Positions 23,017-32,472 of a stretch of DNA of 64,000 nt are shown piece after piece; the stretch's first letter is position 1, and every line of letters begins with the position of its first letter. The stretch is taken from positions 434,001 through 498,000 of the forward strand of contig CAJZBQ010000058.1 of assembly GCA_914767885.1 (NCBI GenBank), in the 5' to 3' direction. The translations under genes were made by a program, and so were the position numbers. Origin of the DNA: Blepharisma stoltei (taxonomy: Eukaryota > Ciliophora > Heterotrichea > Heterotrichida > Blepharismidae). The notes under the pieces were generated by a model. It had not been told where the DNA came from. It ran no database searches and saw nothing but the letters and a program-made list of their open reading frames with translations.

Positions 23017-24996
23017 TTACCTTGCTCCAGAGCTATTCCAGTCAATATTAAAAGATGAAGACTTCTGCGCTAATTGGACAACGACACTAAATATAAAATA
23101 AACAAATCTATTCACATAATTTCTTGGAGTTGCCACTGAAATTTGTCCAGCTCTTCTTCTCCCATGGATAACAGCTTTATAAGCAAGTTCCATATACTTT
23201 CAATAGTTAAATTCTGTCAAGAAATCAATGATTCCCATCGTATATATGTATTTTGGGTCAAGAGACTGGATATATCTCGCTGAGCTTTCATCACAATTCT
23301 TGCAAATTGCAAGCAGCAAGGAGTAATCCATTAGTTTGTGACTATACAAAAACTTTGAGTCGTTTACAATGATATCGACAATTCGAATTTTATCATCTTC
23401 AGAAAGCTCAAAAATATGCTTAAATTTAATTAAGTCCAAATCCTTCAGTGGACCGCTCGGTTTACCTTTATCGCAAGCTGTGCGGCCGACTGTTGAACCT
23501 TTGATATCAAACGTGAATAAAGGTTCTACCCCATAGAGGACATTTTGCATAAGAATAATGTCTAGAGAAGTTACACCAGGAACTTTTATTGTATAGAGTC
23601 CATAAATCCTGCACAACATGGAATGAGGATTATTTTTTAAATGAATATGGTAGTCTTTGAGGATTTTTCGCATAGTTTTCTTTTCCTTGCGCTTAATTGT
23701 TTTAATAGAAAGCCTATTGTCACTTGTAAACAAGAAAAAACTTCCGGATTTTCCTGAGCTTTCGTCAACTTTAAACATATTTTCTTTATTCTCATATGGA
23801 TCAAGGCTCATTAATGCATCTTCATATGATAAATTATAAATTTCCCTTATGTCTTCAAAAATATCAGGTGCAAATTCTTTTATTACAACTTGTGGCAATT
23901 TTGAGTCGGCTATTCCCCAAATTTTGGCTGTGTCTTTTAAATAGTGAAAAAGCTTGTGCTTCTCCACTTTTAAATAGGGATTTCCATCAGTGAATTGGGT
24001 TTTTGAGTATTTTCTTCTCATAAATAGCCCATGCAGACTAGAAAAAATACAATAAGCCAGTTCTATATTTAATTTCCCAAATACAACAGCTGCAATTGGC
24101 AAATTTCAAGCATCATCAGCAGTCATATCTATTTCTTCGCGCTTAAAGATTGCACATTTTTTAATTTTTTTCCAAAATAAAGGATCGCATGTACGAATGA
24201 TCCCTAAAAAAAAGCCAGAGGACAAATAAGCTACAAGGGCAACTGTGTCTATATCAAAATTTACGTCATTAGACTTTTTCGAAAAATAGCTTAGGGTAGG
24301 CCACATTCATAGCAAAATAAACGCAGAAACATATAATATATGCCTTATTAAATACTGCCGGCTGTGATCTGTAATCATTTTCAGACCTCTTGTGAACCTC
24401 CATGCCGCATAAATTACAGAAATCAGCCCTATTCCAAAAAAAACGACCAATAATATTTCAATAGCTCCAGATACTGCAATTTCGAGTCTATCTTTGTTTT
24501 CTGCAATGCATCTTGATATAAATTGGTTTTCCCAGTTGACATAGGAAACAAAATAAGCTGTCGTCAAAAAAGTGGCGATATGGTAAAACTTTTTCCTTTT
24601 CTGTCCAGAAATAAACGGGTTGTACAAGGTGACAATTAGATCTAAGCATATTGCAATGTTATAGCATAAACTTCCGACAATCCCAATTGATAGCATAACT
24701 TGATTAATTCCACACAGAATCAGAGAAATTGTTTGATGCCCAATTGTGTAGCCCAAGTGGTCAGCCAGTCCTGGGAGTAGTTGATAGATCGATATAACCG
24801 ACTCAGTATCCCATACAAAAATTATGCTGTGGAAAGACATAATAATTTCGCATATGCTAAGACAAACAATCAGCCCTGAAGGATGTTGTCGAAGCTCTTT
24901 TGAGTGTAAAAAAGTAAGTACCACTAATCCGGAGAATAAAATATTCGCGCAGCCCAATGATGTGTATAGAGCTAAATCAGTGCTCTCTAATGTCAT
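23017..24996 (-). CDS. Seven-helix receptor fused to phosphatidylinositol phosphate kinase
   Basis: 659 residues, ATG 24996 to TAA 23017-23019, uninterrupted with TGA as Trp. The first 300 residues contain seven hydrophobic segments (first SLGCANILFSGLVVLTFLH) with a DRY-less, Frizzled/cAMP-receptor-like arrangement. The remaining part is a type I/II PIP kinase domain: KSGSFFLFTSDNRLSIKTI (ATP-lysine region), DYHIHLKNNPHSMLCRIYGLY, FDIKGSTVGR, KLMDYSLLLAI and the late IIDFLTEFNYW. This domain order is that of GPCR-PIPK proteins known from amoebae, oomycetes and ciliates; the ligand is unknown. The activation loop near the C-terminus (ARYIQSL..YTMGIIDFL) is kept. Its start codon is 6 bp from that of the divergent gene at 25003. 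Confidence 0.88.
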
Positions 24997-25002
24997 AAAA
25001 AT

Positions 25003-26361
25003 ATGCTAAAAATCGAAGCTGAAATTGTTTATTTTGAACACTGCATCCAATGTTCCTCCCACCGTTGGTGTACTAACCATGACGAAGAAAAATACAAATC
25101 TTACTTCAACGAGTGCAGAAATGCAATTGCTTCAAATTGCCGAGGGGTTAATGTAGTAGAAAACCAAATCCCATTAGGATTCAACACTAAGTTTATCGAC
25201 ATAAGTGAGCCGCTCAGGCCTGGAAAAAGCCATTTCCCAAGAATTGGGGCCTTTGAGGTTTATTTCAGAGGCAAATTAATCTATTCCAAATTGCAGACTG
25301 GGAAATGGCCATCTGCAACAAGACTTGCAGGTATGGTTAAGGACCTTATGGAAGAAAAGAAGCAGCCAGTTCCTAAAGAAAAAGCCTTTAGCATAAAAAA
25401 GAGAAGATCGCAGAGCACCAAGCGAAGGCGCCCTGTAACTGATATGAAGAAAAAGATCAGAAAGAAGCCAAAAAAGGCGAAAAAAATTAGACATTTAGAA
25501 GAAGACTCCCATTTGACAAGTCAAAATGAAGAAAAACAGCAGGAGTATGCATATAAAGTTGACAATTTTAAGATAAATAATAAAGAATTCCACGAAGACA
25601 GCCCGAAAGAGGGAACCTTGAACTTTGAAGAAAAACCCACAATAAAGGACAAAAGCCCTAAAAATAACCATTTTTTATTGCCACAGACCACTAAGCCAGA
25701 AAGCAGTGCAAAGCATGATGAAAGCCACTCAAGTTCTTCATCAGGAGTTTTTCAGCCTCCCCAAGTCCCAAGAGGGCATCATTCTTTTAACGGCCAGTTG
25801 AAACAAAGTTCAGATGAATCTAATAGCGAGTACAATGAAGACTTTGACGCAGGAGAAGAAGAAGCTCATGAGTCCCCTCACCAATCAAGCCATAGCTCAA
25901 GTCGCAAGCAAAGCCATGAGTCTAGGCACGAGTCAGATCATGAATCAGACCAGGATTCAAAGCATGAATCAGACCATGAAGAATACGAGCAGGATTATGA
26001 GCAAGATTATGAGCAAGAAGACTACGAGCAAGACTATGAGGAGGAAGAAAACAAAGACGAGCACCCCAAGCGAGAAGTCACCAAAAGCTATAACGTCGAC
26101 ATACCAGTCGGAATGCCAGCTAAGAAAAAGATTACTTATCAAAACGTGAACTCCAACGACTCAGAATTCTTTATTCTTTCATCACATCCTGAGTTCATGG
26201 CTGTAAAAGATGAATATGTTACCATTAAACGAGGCATGAAAGAAAAATTCCAACTGAAGTTCGAGCCAGTTGACGAGCCTGGAGAAAGGACTTATTATCT
26301 TTATATTGATAGAGATGGAGAACCTTGGGAATGCATCCAGATCAAAGCTGAATATCAATAA
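25003..26361 (+). CDS. Rdx (SelW/SelT-like) domain plus NPHP4-like C-terminal domain
   Basis: 452 residues. N-terminal about 120 residues resemble the selenoprotein W/T/H (Rdx) thioredoxin-like fold: FEHCIQCSSHRWC, PRIGAFEVYFRGKLIYSKL and KWPSATRLAGMV; the CxxC is Cys-Ile-Gln-Cys, so no selenocysteine. A long charged region follows, with a basic stretch (residues 125-165) and acidic repeats of the EYEQDYEQDYEQ kind (residues 325-345). The last about 85 residues (VDIPVGMPAKKKITYQNVN..) match the Ig-like C-terminal domain of nephrocystin-4, a ciliary transition-zone protein. Both domain calls are by eye. The combination suggests a cilium-associated protein, inferred only. Confidence 0.68.
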   Translation: MLKIEAEIVYFEHCIQCSSHRWCTNHDEEKYKSYFNECRNAIASNCRGVNVVENQIPLGFNTKFIDISEPLRPGKSHFPRIGAFEVYFRGKLIYSKLQTGKWPSATRLAGMVKDLMEEKKQPVPKEKAFSIKKRRSQSTKRRRPVTDMKKKIRKKPKKAKKIRHLEEDSHLTSQNEEKQQEYAYKVDNFKINNKEFHEDSPKEGTLNFEEKPTIKDKSPKNNHFLLPQTTKPESSAKHDESHSSSSSGVFQPPQVPRGHHSFNGQLKQSSDESNSEYNEDFDAGEEEAHESPHQSSHSSSRKQSHESRHESDHESDQDSKHESDHEEYEQDYEQDYEQEDYEQDYEEEENKDEHPKREVTKSYNVDIPVGMPAKKKITYQNVNSNDSEFFILSSHPEFMAVKDEYVTIKRGMKEKFQLKFEPVDEPGERTYYLYIDRDGEPWECIQIKAEYQ

Positions 26362-26394
26362 TTTTAAACTATTTAAAGAGGATAGAAATTAATA

Positions 26395-26983
26395 ATGTCA
26401 ATTGTGAAATGGAGCGTTAAATCAACAAGAGATGTTAGTTACTTGTTGTCGCCTATCATTGACTTTAGCGGCCCTCCGCGGAGAAGGGGCAGCTCCTATT
26501 CAAAACCTAAAATGCAGACAAACTTGAGGAGGAGAAATTCAATGATAGACGCGTCAAAATTGAAAAATTCCCAAAGTAAGAGAAATGAAAATTTGCCTGG
26601 GATTCAGTTTACTCCGCTTCATGCTTTTTTGCTCTGCACTTTTTGCCAGTATAGCATTTATTCTGGAAATTTGGTCAATTTTTTCCCCTCAGAGTCATTT
26701 GCTCGAAAATTTAACATCTGAGGAAATTTTTTAAATATCTCCCTTCAGCAAGCTCAGATCAATGGTATACACCTAGTTTACCCCTAGGATTAAGAAGCAT
26801 TTCGAATTATTTGAGCCGAGTATTTATGAAAGAGTAAATACAGATGGGAGAATCAAAGGATTTTCTCAGACTTTTGAGAAAACTCATGAAGCTGTGACCA
26901 AGTTCATTGATTATACTGACAAGCTGAAAGTGCAAAACTCAGCTAGGCTTGAAAGGTTTAGAAAAGAGCTTTTGGGGAAATAA
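26395..26983 (+). CDS. Small hypothetical protein with a proposed 25-bp excised segment
   Basis: ATG 26395 to TAA 26981-26983. The first 124 codons are open (MSIVKWSVKSTRDVSYLL.., basic, with TGA as Trp near residue 109); the last part reads KKHFELFEPSIYERVNTDG..RKELLGK and is clearly coding. Between them TAG and TAA occur in frame. A TA-bounded 25-bp removal (26766-26790) restores a single frame of 187 residues. No 15-16 nt intron fits. No domain is recognised. Same strand as, and 33 bp after, the Rdx/NPHP4-like gene. Confidence 0.55.
26766..26790. mobile_element. Candidate 25-bp mini-IES
   Basis: TA at 26766-26767 and 26791-26792 in the same codon phase; contains the small palindrome CCTAG..CTAGG and the only stops separating two coding stretches. 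Confidence 0.35.
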
Positions 26984-27012
26984 AGTGTTTAAATGCTTAA
27001 TATATTAATAAA

Positions 27013-30000
27013 ATGGGATGCTGCACATATTTCGTAATTATCTGTGCTTTAGTCTTTTTATTTACATACATTCATCCAGATCTCGAAAGATTCAGCTTTT
27101 ATAGTCCAAAAGTAGTTCTTATCTCTCCGCATAAAGGTATTTTTTCTGCAAATGATCCACCTCTCTATAAAGCATTAATGCAAAAACTTATATCAGAGTC
27201 TGAAGGCTCCATCTTCCTCGGGGGAATCTGACCATTGATAATTTGGTATTTTATTGATAAAACTGTTAATTTTGATCAATGCACTCTATAAAAAGATTCA
27301 AAGAAATTTTCTCTGATGAAATGCACATAAAAAAAGCAAGCAAGCAAATGACCTGCAGCCAAGTCTGAAGAATCCTCTGCAAACTCAGCAAATCCACTAT
27401 ATAGCGAAAGCTCATATGTGAGCTCAGTTTTTAATCAAAATAAAACACATTTGCACACAATTTTGATTAGAAATGACATTCGCACAAATATTATTTCAGA
27501 TCCTTACAGGGGAGAAGCCGCTATTTATAACTGCACAGTAGAAAATCTGCTAACGCCAAAGGCAGAAATTGAGTGAAACTTCGTATGAAATTCATCCATC
27601 CCAGGCATCGTTAACTTTATAGGGTCATCTTATTCGAGAGATGATTTAATCGCAACACGCATTTTGGTAATGAGTTTCTCCTTAAAATTAGATAATTACT
27701 CTGTAAAAGTATTTTTTACGAAGCAAATATCTGACAAGAGTAAATTTTGACAGATAAGTGCCGAGGAAATGTCTCCAAGTGAAATTTTCTCTGACTCCCC
27801 CCCCCCTTTAAATTGGAACAAAATATCGGTAAAATTTCCACTTTTTTGGTAAATTAAAACCCCCCCTTTAAATTGGAACAAAATTTAATTTTATAATAAA
27901 AAATTATATATATAATTTTTATCTAAAAAGTTTTAATATAAATTAAATGTTTCTTATTAACTAAAATTAAAAATTTAGTTATATCTTGCTCTTTTTTAAA
28001 GATAAAAGTATAAAGAGCATCTTATTTAAATAAATTTATTATCCTTGATTTAAATTTTAAAACAAAATTAATTTTTTTTTTTTTAAAAATTTTCAAAAAA
28101 ATTTTTGTTTTTTTGGATAAAATGATATTTTTTATTTAAATAGTTTTTTGATATAAATTCAATAGGAATTCTTTATAAAATTTTAAAATTTACTTATTTC
28201 TTGCTTTATTTTAAAGAATAGAGTATATAATAACATCTTATTTAAACAAAATTAGCACTTTGATCGATAAATTTTCTAAAATTATTTTTATAATAAAAAT
28301 AATAATTTTTGTGTAAATAATTTTGATACCAATTAATAGTGGGCGTATTAACTAATAATAAAAATTTAGTTATATCTTGCTTTGTTTTAAAGGATAAAGA
28401 GTAAATAGCGTTTTATTAAACAAATTTATTAATCTAATTCGATAAGTTTTGGAATTTTTTTTTTTTAAATTTTTATATATTTTATAAACAATTTTATATT
28501 GATATTTTTTTTAATAAAAAAAATTAACACCCCTTTAAATTGGAACAAAAATTTTTAGTTCCAATTTAAAGGGGGGGGGAGTGAGTGAAAATACCGTGCT
28601 CGATTTAACAATTACTTATAGAACAAGAGTTGATGAAGGATTCTTATGGAGAATTCGATATTATTATGATAGACTCATAAACTCATATGAAGACTTCCAA
28701 TTACCAGGAGGAGCCGATATCAATGCTATTTCAAATGAAGCTGATTTAATTGTGTATTCAAGAAGATCTGATATTAGAGTCTTCAGAACTCTTATCCGAA
28801 CTACCCAAGAAGTTCCGGAAAACTCCACTGTTCTATATAGTGAAAATGGTGTTTCGTGATTTCAAATAGCTCCAAGAGAGTACCAAGATAGAAGCAATTA
28901 TGATATTAGCGAAGTAGTTGGCCTTCATGTCACTTTATTTAAAGACAAGTATTATTTAGGGAGAAGCTGGGTCAAAAGTCAAAGCTCCTTTTCTGAAGCC
29001 TATTCAATGAATGAATTCTTATATTTAAATGCTAGTGATAAGGAATGGAACATTTTTGAGAATTTTTACAACAATGTAACCCTTAATCCCTCAGAGAGTG
29101 AGAAAGAAAAATTTTATTTTTTAGGAACAAGCAGCGAGCAAAAAATTTTTATTTTTATATAACTCTCCCCCTCCGTGAGTGAACAAAAAAAATTTTGTTC
29201 ACTCACGGAGGGGGGTTAATTTGTTTTTTTAAAAAAATTTATATATAAATTTTTATAAATAATATTTTTTTTCTAAATTTAAAAAAATCCTAATTCACAA
29301 AAATTGGAAAGCAAATATTAATTTAATTTATAAAATTTATGTTTTAAAAAGCAATTCGTTTAAAATTAAGCAGAATTAGCACTATATTTCATTATGCTAA
29401 TTATCACTTATATATCAAAATTTTTTTCCATAAAACATTTTTCTATTAAAAAAATTTTGTTCACTCACGGAGGGTGGGTTTTTGGGCAAAAAAATAGCGA
29501 TTTTTCTAATGGTTTTGTTCACTCACGGAGGGGGGGGAGTAAGTGATATTTATTATAATGAATTTTTTGCTAAATTCTGTTGAATTTTAAACATCTTACA
29601 TCCTAAGGCATAACTTTTTGAATATGGATGTTTTTACAAAATTATTAAAAATACTAATCCCTCCGAATGCGAGCAAATTTGCTTGCTCACCAGAGGGGAT
29701 TAGTGATATCATGGACTTATCTTCAATTGATGAAATTTCTTCTATGACCAATTCAAAGATTTCCAACCAAGGTGAGCTTTTATTTATTGGGCATATGGGA
29801 AGAATTCTGTCATATGTTCATTGGGTAATTTTAACATTAGGGGAGTGATGAGAAACCGCCTAACTTAGACTTTATCAGTACAGCTACTATGACAGACTTT
29901 AACAGATTAGAAGCCAACTGAAATGGAACTTATATTGCTCTAGTATATTTTATGTAGGTTGTTCCTGGATACCATGAAAAGCATAGGTTGAGGCTGATTA

Positions 30001-30323
30001 GAATGACATGGGATGATAGACAGCTCCTTAATGATGGCGCTGTAGATATCAGCCTTGACTCCCTACCAGGCTACTTATTGAACAACGAAATCAGGTCACT
30101 AAAACTGATTGACCACAATGAGGAACTTTATGCTGTCATTTTTTACTCAGAAGGAACTGTGGTGGTGCTAGATCTTAATGAAATCATAGAGGAAAATGGC
30201 TTCAGCGAGTCAAATTTCAGCTACTTATGGCTTAACTCCATCACAAGCCTCATCTCTATAGGCTGCATTAGCTGCTTATTCTTAAGTCGCGGCATTTGGC
30301 GCAGACGAGTAAGACAAAATTAA
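27013..30323 (+). CDS. Probable single-pass membrane protein with large beta-rich lumenal part; several insertions
   Basis: N-terminal hydrophobic signal (MGCCTYFVIICALVFLFTYI), then long polar, beta-rich sequence (PYRGEAAIYNCTVENLL.., FLWRIRYYYDRLINSYEDF.., GLHVTLFKDKYYLGRSW.., GELLFIGHMGRILSYVHW, LDSLPGYLLNNEIRSLKLID), and a C-terminal helix (about LNSITSLISIGCISCLFL) with a basic tail RRRVRQN: a type I membrane layout. Two introns are clear: 29825-29840 (16 nt) and 29943-29957 (15 nt). Insertions: 27287-27397, family C MITE 27795-28581, family B MITE 29163-29539 and a 46-bp hairpin at 29655-29700. The junctions at the C MITE and at 29540-29660 do not resolve cleanly, so it may be two genes (split near 29160). 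No family is recognised. Confidence 0.5.
27287..27397. mobile_element. Putative 111-bp IES
   Basis: Two TAA stops (27289, 27328) lie in the open frame. TA at 27287-27288 and 27398-27399 share codon phase, and removal gives FDQCTLYSESSYVSS. No inverted ends. Alternative edges inside are possible because the sequence before 27397 also looks partly codable. Confidence 0.45.
27795..28581 (+). mobile_element. MITE family C copy with TGA duplication (787 bp)
   Basis: TGA at 27792-27794 and 28582-28584. Oriented opposite to the copy at 18316: the direct pair of TTTAAATTGGAACAAAAT is at the left (27807 and 27866) and the hairpin at the right (28528-28575). Interior is the mirror of the first copy. 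Confidence 0.92.
29163..29539 (+). mobile_element. MITE family B copy
   Basis: TAA at 29160-29162 and 29540-29542; hairpin left, direct pair right (about 29458 and 29515). Strict one-TAA excision would leave a TAA in the host frame; using the overlapping upstream TA keeps it open. Confidence 0.92.
29655..29700. mobile_element. 46-bp hairpin, candidate minimal MITE
   Basis: CTAATCCCTCCGAATGCGAG and CTAATCCCCTCTGGTGAGCA (reversed right arm) form a stem with almost no loop; TA on both sides. It resembles just the hairpin end of family B. Confidence 0.55.
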
Positions 30324-30348
30324 ATATATTAATTGATTTGCTTATAAA

Positions 30349-32443
30349 ATGGGTTGCTTTTCTAGCTCTGGACGGCACAGTATTTCGAAAAATGACGCAA
30401 ATAATACCCCATCTCAGATCATTCATACCAAGGAAGACATCAAAATTGATGCGTCCATGTTTGTGGGCCACCGAAATGGCCAAGTTTTGGAGCATTATAA
30501 AATAGGATCAAAAATTGGTTCCGGGGCGTTTGGCTGTGTAAGAATTGGGACTCATATAATTACTGGGCAAAAAAGAGCGATAAAAACAATACAGAAAGAA
30601 AGCATTAGTGCTGATTTGACAGAAAGAGAAAAATTCTTCTCAGAAGTGGATATTTTAAGGAAAACTGATCATCCAAACATCGTTAAACTGTATGAATTTT
30701 ATGAGGATGAAAAATATTTTCACATAGTCACTGAGTTTTTGCAAGGGGGAGAGTTGTTTGATTATATTATCAAAAATAAAATGCTTTCTGAAAGAGCTGC
30801 AGCTGTCTTTATGAAACAAATTTTAAGTGCAGTTGCATATTGCCATTCGAATAATATTGTGCATAGGGATCTCAAGCCTGAAAATTTACTGCTAGAATGC
30901 GAAACTCCGCAGCCAAATCTGAAAGTCATTGATTTTGGAACATCTGCAATTTTTAACTCTTCTAAACATATGACGAAAAAATATGGAACTGCTTATTATA
31001 TAGCTCCTGAAGTATTGAGGAAAGATTATGATGAAAAATGCGACATGTGGAGCTGTGGGGTGATCTTATATATTTTGCTTACTCCTCTCTTTAAGAATGA
31101 GCAAAAAAATATTTTGTATAAAACTTTTTTAATGTAAAATATTTGACATATAAATAACCATTAATAATGAAATCTTAGCCTATTTCAATGCTGGACAATT
31201 ATTTCTAAAATAAAATTAATAAATTAAATTGCATTTTTACCTTTTAATGTTTACAAATTGGTTATAAAGTGCGAAAAAAATCAATATAAAATACATAATT
31301 CAAAATAAATTGAAGGGCTTCTAGCGTGCAAAATTCTTTCTCTCGTCTATATAGGAGGAAGGGAGTTAGTGGGAAGCCGCCTTTTTATGGGAGAACTGAT
31401 AGGGATATTTTGAGAATGGTAGAAAAAGGGGAGTACTCCATGAAAGGAACCATCTGAAGCACGATTTCTCAAGGTGCAAAACAACTCATAAGCAGAATGC
31501 TCGACTATAATCCCAAACACAGGATTTCTGCTACTGAAGCTTTAATGGATGATTGACTTGCTCAGAATACAGCTCTTGACTCTCCAGTCCAAGCAATCCC
31601 TTTATCATCCTTAGATAACCTTAAATCGTTCAGGGCTGAGCAAAATCTCCAGCGGGCAGTTTTAACTTTTATTGCTTCTCAATTATTGCATAATGAAGAC
31701 TCTAAACAACTTTCTGAAGCATTTAGAAACTTATTCCCCTCCCCCTTTCAGAATAGGCATATTTTTTCTGTATGCTCTTAAGTGCCTAATTTTTTGGTAA
31801 TATTTTATTATAATAAAAAAAACTTTTCGACCAATTATTTGAGAAGAATAATCCAATTTTTATAAATACAAATTATCTGAGATTTAGTAGAAGTAGCTAA
31901 AATCTCGCTATAATAGCTATAATTATAAATAAAAAATTTATATAAACAATTATATATAAAAATTTTTGCTTGCTCAAAAAGACGTTAAATCTTTCCAAAA
32001 ATATAGATTTTTTTTATTGCTGTTAAAATGGGGAATAGTTAGATAAAAATGGCGACGGGAAAATCAGCCGAGAAGAATTATTAGAGGTTTATACAGGAAT
32101 TATGGGACTAGAAGCTGCCAGTGAAGAAGTTGAAAAAATAATGCAGCAGGTAGATGTAAATGATTCTGGGTACATTGATTATACAGAGTTTATTATGGCC
32201 ACTGCACAAAGGGAAAAAATGATCAACCAAATGAACTTGGAAGCTGCCTTCAAGGTTTTTGATTCTGATGAGAGTGGCAAAATATGTGCACAAGAGCTCA
32301 AATCACTGCTGGGAGAAGGTGGAAGTGGTAATGAAACTATGTGGATAGATCTCATTAGAGAAGTCGACATGAACGGAGATGGCGAAATCGATATTAATGA
32401 GTTCAAAGCAATGATGATGAGCCTTGTGGATAGTCATAAGTAA
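30349..32443 (+). CDS. Calcium-dependent protein kinase (CDPK), N-myristoylation signal
   Basis: Exons 30349-31081, 31369-31733 and 32042-32443; 499 residues. MGCFSSSG at the N-terminus fits N-myristoylation at Gly2 and palmitoylation at Cys3, so membrane attachment is likely. Kinase domain: GSGAFG, RAIK, HRDLKPEN, DFG, APE, CDMWSCGV. An autoinhibitory junction (SFRAEQNLQRAVLTFIAS) precedes four EF-hands: DKNGDGKISREE, DVNDSGYIDYTE, DSDESGKICAQE and DMNGDGEIDINE. TGA is Trp at several kinase positions. CDPKs phosphorylate Ser/Thr in response to calcium; in ciliates they are linked to motility and secretion, but the target here is unknown. A second CDPK lies 6 kb downstream on the other strand. 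Confidence 0.93.
31082..31368. mobile_element. IES 1 in CDPK (287 bp with one TTA copy)
   Basis: TTA at 31079-31081 and 31366-31368. Ends CTCCTCTCTTTAAG and, reversed, CTCCCTTCCTCCTAT are only weakly alike. Removal gives ILYILLSGKPPFYG. Confidence 0.85.
31734..32041. mobile_element. IES 2 in CDPK (308 bp)
   Basis: TTA at 31731-31733 and 32039-32041. TTATTCCCC at left, GGGGAATAG at right. Removal joins EAFRNL to DKNGDGKIS, the start of EF-hand 1. Confidence 0.85.
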
Positions 32444-32472
32444 TTTATTTTCATATAATAATGAGGATTATA

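Noticed and set aside
24824..26149. Met/Thr/Lys-rich ORF 25814-26149 and short minus-strand ORFs.
   Set aside because: Out-of-frame readings of the acidic repeat region and of the receptor gene.
4083..29613. Reading TAA/TAG as glutamine (a Condylostoma-like code) to explain in-frame stops at 4083-4148, 27289, 27328 and 29611.
   Set aside because: Thousands of other codons in confident genes use only CAA/CAG for Gln and never TAA/TAG, and several suspicious stops fall inside introns or removable insertions. IES removal explains them better, although 29611 remains unexplained.
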